A stretch of 64,000 nt of DNA from Liolophura sinensis (Eukaryota > Mollusca > Polyplacophora > Chitonida > Chitonidae). The stretch covers positions 18,123,976 through 18,187,975 of the forward strand of contig NC_088298.1 of assembly GCF_032854445.1 (NCBI RefSeq), given 5' to 3'. The notes beneath the pieces were generated by a model. That model was not told the origin of the DNA. It saw nothing but the letters and a program-made list of their open reading frames with translations, and did not search any database. The number at the start of each line of letters is the position of its first letter. Positions within the stretch are counted from its first letter, which is position 1. A program made the translations under genes and the position numbers. This document shows positions 59,461 to 64,000 of this stretch, in pieces.

Positions 59461-60830
59461 ACTCCTGATGGATACCATACTTTTCTACTGATAATGGATG
59501 CCCCACTCCATTACTCCAAATGGAAATCCCACTTTTCTACTCCTAATGGAAAATCCCACTGCCCTACTCCTAATGGAAATCCCACTTCCCTACTGCTAAC
59601 GGAAAATCTATTGCCCTACTCTTAAAGGAAATGCCACTCCTCTACTCCTGATGGAAAATCCCTCTCCCCTACTCCTAACGGAAATCCCACTCCTCTACTC
59701 CTAATGGAAAATCCTACTTCCCTACTCTTAATGTAAATTCCACTCCTCTACTACAAATGGAAAATCCTACTCCCCTACTCCTAATGGAAATATTACTCCT
59801 CTACTACAAATGGAAAATCCTACACCCCTACTCCTAATGGAAATCCCACTCCCCTACTCCTAATGGAAATCCCACTCCTCTACTACAAATGGAAAATCCT
59901 ACTCCCCTACTCCTAATGGAAACATCACTCCCCTACTCCTAATGGAAATACCACTCCCCTACTCCTAATGGAACTCCCACTCCTCTACTCATAATGGAAA
60001 ATCCCACTCCCCTACTCATAATGGAAATCCCACTCCCTACTCCTAATGGAAACACCACTCCCCTACTCATAGTGGAAACACCACTCCAATAATCCTAATG
60101 GAAAATCCCACTCCCCTACTCCTAATGGAAAATCCCACTCCCCTACTCACAATGGAAATCCCACTCCCTACTCCTAATGGAAACACCACAGCCCTACTCC
60201 TAATGGAAACACCACTCCAATAATCCTAATGGAAAATCCCACTTCCCTACTCCTAATGGAAACCCCACTCCCCTACTCATAATGGAAAATCCCACTTTCC
60301 TACTCCTATTGGAATCCCCACTCCCCTACTACAAATGGAAAATCCTACTCCCCCATTCATAATGGAAACCCTACTCCCTTACTCCTATCAGAAACACTAC
60401 TTCCTGACTCCTAATGGAAAATCCCACTTCCCTACTCCTAACGGAAACCCCACTCCTCTACTCCTAATGGAAAATCCCACTCCCCTACTCCTAATGTAAA
60501 TCCCACTCCTCTACTACAAATGGAAAATCCTACTCACCTACTCCTAATAGAAATTCCACACCCCTACTCCTAATGTAAACACCACTCCCCTACTCATAAT
60601 GAAAAATCCCACTTCCCTACTCCTAATGGAAGCCCCACTCCCCTACAACAAATGGAAAATCCTACTCGTCACCTCTTAAAGGAAACCGCACTCCCTACTC
60701 CTAATGGAAAATCCCACTCCCCTACTCCTAATAGAAACCCCACTCCCCTACTCCTAATGGAAACCCCACTGTCCTACTCCTAAGGGAAAATCCCACCTTC
60801 CTATTTCTTATGGAAATTTTACTGAGCTGA
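59461..60830. repeat. Minisatellite, ~25-bp unit, >50 copies
   Basis: Array of units around 'tactcctaatggaaatccca' plus 'ctccc', with lengths varying between about 23 and 27 bp, so no frame is kept. Common variants are 'ctactacaaatgg', 'ctcataatgg' and 'aaaatcctac'. It ends directly at the reverse-transcriptase fragment. Confidence 0.95.
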
Positions 60831-60834
60831 AGAG

Positions 60835-61240
60835 TGCTATTTCTAATTTCACAAAGAAACTGCATCTACACGAATATTTTATGATATTAAAAATGATGAC
60901 ATTTCAGTGGTAAAAAAAAGAAGGGTATTTTCACCCAAAATTCAGAACCCATGACTCAAGCATATTTATAGTCTTCACAAATCATATTCCTTACAAGGTA
61001 CTAAGAAAAGGAAACAGGTAAAAAGCAATCTTAATAACAATCAAAGGGGTGCTCTGAAACATTTACAAGACAGAACGAACATAATGACAGAGAAACCTGA
61101 CAAAGGTTCTACTGTAGTTTTAATGGATAAAGACTACTATGAAAGCAAAATTTTAAACATGTACCAAATATATACTATGAAACAATATCCTGATGTCATA
61201 AAGCATATTTTGAGTGTATGTATACTTACTTCAAAACATA
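60835..61240 (+). pseudogene. Decayed Penelope-like reverse-transcriptase fragment
   Basis: Read in two frames, this gives the order typical of the start of Penelope-like element RTs: 'SNFTKKLHLHEYF', then 'VVKKRRVFSPKIQNP', then 'NNNQRGALKHLQ' and 'KPDKGSTVVLMDKDYYES'. The D-K-G-x-x-V-V-x-M-D-K-x-x-Y block is the family's N-terminal RT hallmark. A frameshift at about 60885 and a stop at about 60955 break it, and the catalytic part of the RT is absent. A remnant only. Confidence 0.6.
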
Positions 61241-61395
61241 TTTTGAAAGATATTACTTTCATTTATGGCTGAATTTCACTTACATCATTACGTCTTATAA
61301 CTGGAAAACTATTTTTTGTTATTCGCATTGAAAGTTGTATAAAGCAGTAAAATTATTAATTAAACTTTTCATCTAATTTTAAAGCTTTACCTTTT

Positions 61396-61417
61396 ATATC
61401 GTGTATATACACGATAT
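61396..61417. repeat. Perfect 22-bp palindrome
   Basis: atatcgtgtat followed at once by its complement. It could form a hairpin or bind a dimeric protein; no context decides. Confidence 0.6.
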
Positions 61418-61591
61418 CGTGTAAGCATTCAAACCTGTCAGGCCCTTCATGAACATGTTTTGTTGCTGAAGTTTTCGATTTTTGTTCAATTTGCACTACA
61501 TACCACGTCTTGTGGCAGCAAAATAGTAATAAAATAACGTTTCTAGTGAAAGAGCTATCCAATGTAATCAAAATAAATACCTTTATAAATG

Positions 61592-61806
61592 TTTGATTTA
61601 TTTATTTATTTATTTTATTGATGTTTTGCGCCTTACTCAAGGATATTTCACTTATACGACGGCGGTCAGCATTATGGTGGGTGGAAACCGGGCAGAGCCC
61701 GGGGGAAACCCACGACCATTCGCAGGTTGCTGGAAGACCTTCCCACTTACGGCCGCAGAGGAAGCCAGCATGAGCTGGACTGGACTTAAACTCACAGCGA
61801 TCGCAT
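61592..61806 (-). repeat. SINE family A, most of head missing
   Basis: TTTA tail, 'attgatgttttgcgccttac', conserved body, stopping at the B-box region (cttaaactcacagcgatcgc). A 5-bp duplication (ggact) occurs in 'ctggactggactt'. Confidence 0.88.
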
Positions 61807-62174
61807 AAATGTTTGACTCTGACATTTTACATAAAATTAATATATTGTTATTTTCGCTTTAGCGCTAAGAACTACAAATATTAAAATGACTGTACAGAGA
61901 AAACATACCTAGTGTTACATTAATTTTTTGACACAGTCTTGACAAGCCAAACAAGCTTAAGGTATTGCTCTAAAGGGGTCATGTACAAAAACGTTTCTGG
62001 AGAACCCGGAAGAAACTAGAGATCTCCGTAACTTAATATCCGTCAAGAGTATAAATACAGATTTGCCACTGTGCATACATACACCTTAAATATGTCACAG
62101 AGCCACTGACATAAAACACATCATATCTACGTATGTATAAATCTCTGCGTTGATTTTTACATCGCACGTTGAGA
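61807..62174. other. Intergenic
   Basis: Nothing recognised. Confidence 0.45.
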
Positions 62175-62400
62175 GTATGTCATATAACGACGAGGAGTTA
62201 TTAGGTGTGTGTGCATATGCTGGGTCTTTTGTGGCAGGGCGAGTTCATGCCACCACAAAGTTCTGCCGCCACTGAAGTGTCATTCACCACACATGACATT
62301 AAAGCCAGTCACATTATACATAATATCATATTAAGTATTTGGTATGTCACGACTAGATCTCCCGATTTCGCGTCGGACGCTCTAACCAAAGAACCATCCT
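62175..62400 (-). repeat. SINE family C, full length
   Basis: Reverse orientation. A tRNA-like head at the right end (complement reads ggttagagcgtccgacgcga) and the family blocks 'cacttcagtggcggcag', 'cgccctgccac' and 'cacacacctaataactcc' on the minus strand. Confidence 0.65.
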
Positions 62401-62710
62401 GACTATGTGCACATATAGCCGACATACCAGAAGAGATGGAGGATGGCAAACTGTGAAAACTCTTTGAAGCACTATCCTGGGGTCTAAGTCCATACATGTG
62501 AATGTAATAAATGTGCATATGTATAACATGCATGTACGTTCTCAGTCCAGCCATATACGCTTACAACTTGTGGCATCAGGAGTTGCATGTATGAGGACCA
62601 TGTCAACAGGAACAACACGGTATAACTTCTGTTCCCTCAAAGGGTGGTAAAATTTACATTTCGTACCAGAAATACCTAAGGAAGACTCTCCAAAGCAAAA
62701 CAGTTAATAC

Positions 62711-62996
62711 GTTTATTTATTTATTTATTTATTTATTTATTTGATTGGTGTTTTACGCCGTTCTCAAGAATAATCTCACTTATACGACGCCAGCCATCAT
62801 TGTGGTGGGAGAAAAACGGACAGAGCCCAGGAGAAACCCGCGACCATCCGCAGGTTGCTGGAAGACCTTCCCACGTACGGCCAGAGAGGTAAGCCAGCAT
62901 GAGCTGAACTTAAAGTCACAGACACCACATTTGGGAGAGGCTCCTGGGTCATTACGCTGCTATAGCGTGCTAACCAACTGAGCCACGGATGCCTCT
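62711..62996 (-). repeat. SINE family A, full length
   Basis: Long TTTA tail (about seven units), 'gattggtgttttacgccgtt' and complete body to the head 'gctaaccaactgagccacgg'. Confidence 0.9.
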
Positions 62997-64000
62997 CAAG
63001 TAATACATGTGGAAGCACGAAAATCTGGCCTGAAGATCACTTATTTTTACTTATGCGCGGAGACCGCTGCCGTCATAACCTCGGACGACTTGTGCATCCG
63101 GTTAACACATTGTATCTCTATTTACGTAGCTTTATTTATCTCAGCAAAAGCCACTTCGCAGTAAGAGACATTTGCGCACGTTTTGAAAAAAAATTGGCAC
63201 TGACCTTTATAGGATAATTTTCTTCACAGAATCTTAGTCGAACTAAAATCTTTTTTCTGCTACTGGCCACGTCACGCCATCTTTAACCAGTTGACTTGGT
63301 GACATCATCTAAATATATGTCACAATCTTATAACTGAGTATTCCAAAGTATAGAACAACTCAACTCGCAAAGGTCCACAACATTGTTTTAAAAGATTATT
63401 GGATAGTCAAGTACAAGCATGAAGTACCGAATGTTTTTAAAATGATCATGTATTGACGCCTTGATAGCGGGTTCATGTGCCGTCACACGGAATATCAGTC
63501 ATGCGCGGGTGCGCCTGTGGAGCGCGCGATCAATTGCATCACCTGAAATGTATTACTGTCTTGACAATTGTAAGCAGTCCACAAAAGCGCGATATGATGG
63601 GCTTAGCCTCGTATATGACACGGGGTGAGATAAAAAAAAAAGGTCTAGAAGGCCGCAAAGCCGTCGGCGAGTGTAAATTTACCGGACTTTTGAAAATTAC
63701 ACGTACATTTTGGCAGACATTTTCGATGAGCCGTTTTGCTCATCTTAAGGCTCTGTTATCATACACGAATTTTGATGTTGACGTGGTCTCCGATGTGAGC
63801 TAGACGTTACACAGTATCAAAAGTTCACGGCCGATTTCTCTCTAATACACGTATATTCCGCCGGTTATAAATTTTATCGGATAATGTTCTTTCGGTATTT
63901 TGTAAAAGCCGTGTTTGGGTGGCAATTTAAATGTGTATGGATATAAACCGACTTTTTATGCTATCCTGAAGTTACCTGTTCCCTAGAGCTTCTAGTCTTT
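62997..64000. other. Intergenic to window end
   Basis: No recognisable gene. The 108-codon open frame at 63477-63803 does not begin with a convincing ATG and has no motif; it could be an exon of a gene continuing beyond the window, but I cannot support that. Confidence 0.4.

Noticed and set aside
59461-60830. CRISPR-like or coding repeat
   Set aside because: Unit length drifts between about 23 and 27 bp with no spacers, and all frames are interrupted.

Overview
The window looks like a piece of a nuclear genome from a lophotrochozoan animal, most likely a mollusc. It is AT-rich and gene-poor. Coding sequence is interrupted by GT-AG introns, with no operons or Shine-Dalgarno sites. It is peppered with tRNA-derived SINEs whose conserved body and tail (TACGGCGTAAAACACCAATC followed by AAATA repeats) are of the kind I know from molluscan genomes. 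The only clearly recognisable genes are innexins, the invertebrate gap-junction or hemichannel proteins.

Layout. 1-25 kb: intergenic sequence with about a dozen SINE copies of three families, a TATA-containing candidate promoter (13.13 kb) and a few unassigned candidate exons (1.74, 21.24, 21.99 kb). 25.0-26.2 kb, minus strand: an innexin inactivated by an 8-nt deletion. 26.2-35.1 kb: SINEs, a 30-bp minisatellite (31.2-31.5 kb) and a MITE with about 85-bp terminal inverted repeats (34.5-35.0 kb). 35.15-49.3 kb: a direct tandem duplication of a ~7 kb unit. Each copy holds one intact innexin (main exons 37676-38873 and 44650-45847), SINEs, a MITE and a 71-bp minisatellite. 49.2-50.1 kb: a ~28-bp minisatellite at the right edge of the duplication. 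51.3-52.4 kb: a heavily damaged innexin pseudogene. 52.4-64 kb: more SINEs, a 92-nt hairpin (58.53 kb), a TA microsatellite, a 1.4-kb minisatellite (59.46-60.83 kb) and, directly after it, a decayed reverse-transcriptase fragment that looks Penelope-like.

The biological story is a birth-and-death cluster of four innexin paralogues: two intact, one recently broken and inverted, one old and broken. The intact pair diverge by about 2-3% over most of the 7-kb unit, but a tract of about 1.9 kb (promoter-proximal sequence, predicted exon 1, intron and the first 60% of the main exon) shows no difference that I can find. That points to gene conversion. Beyond the tract the two proteins differ at 12 residues but at only two synonymous sites. 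I predict that each intact gene has a 35-nt first coding exon joined through a 1006-nt phase-2 intron, giving a 410-residue protein. I see no microbial-type system, no CRISPR array and no evidence for a wholly new pathway.
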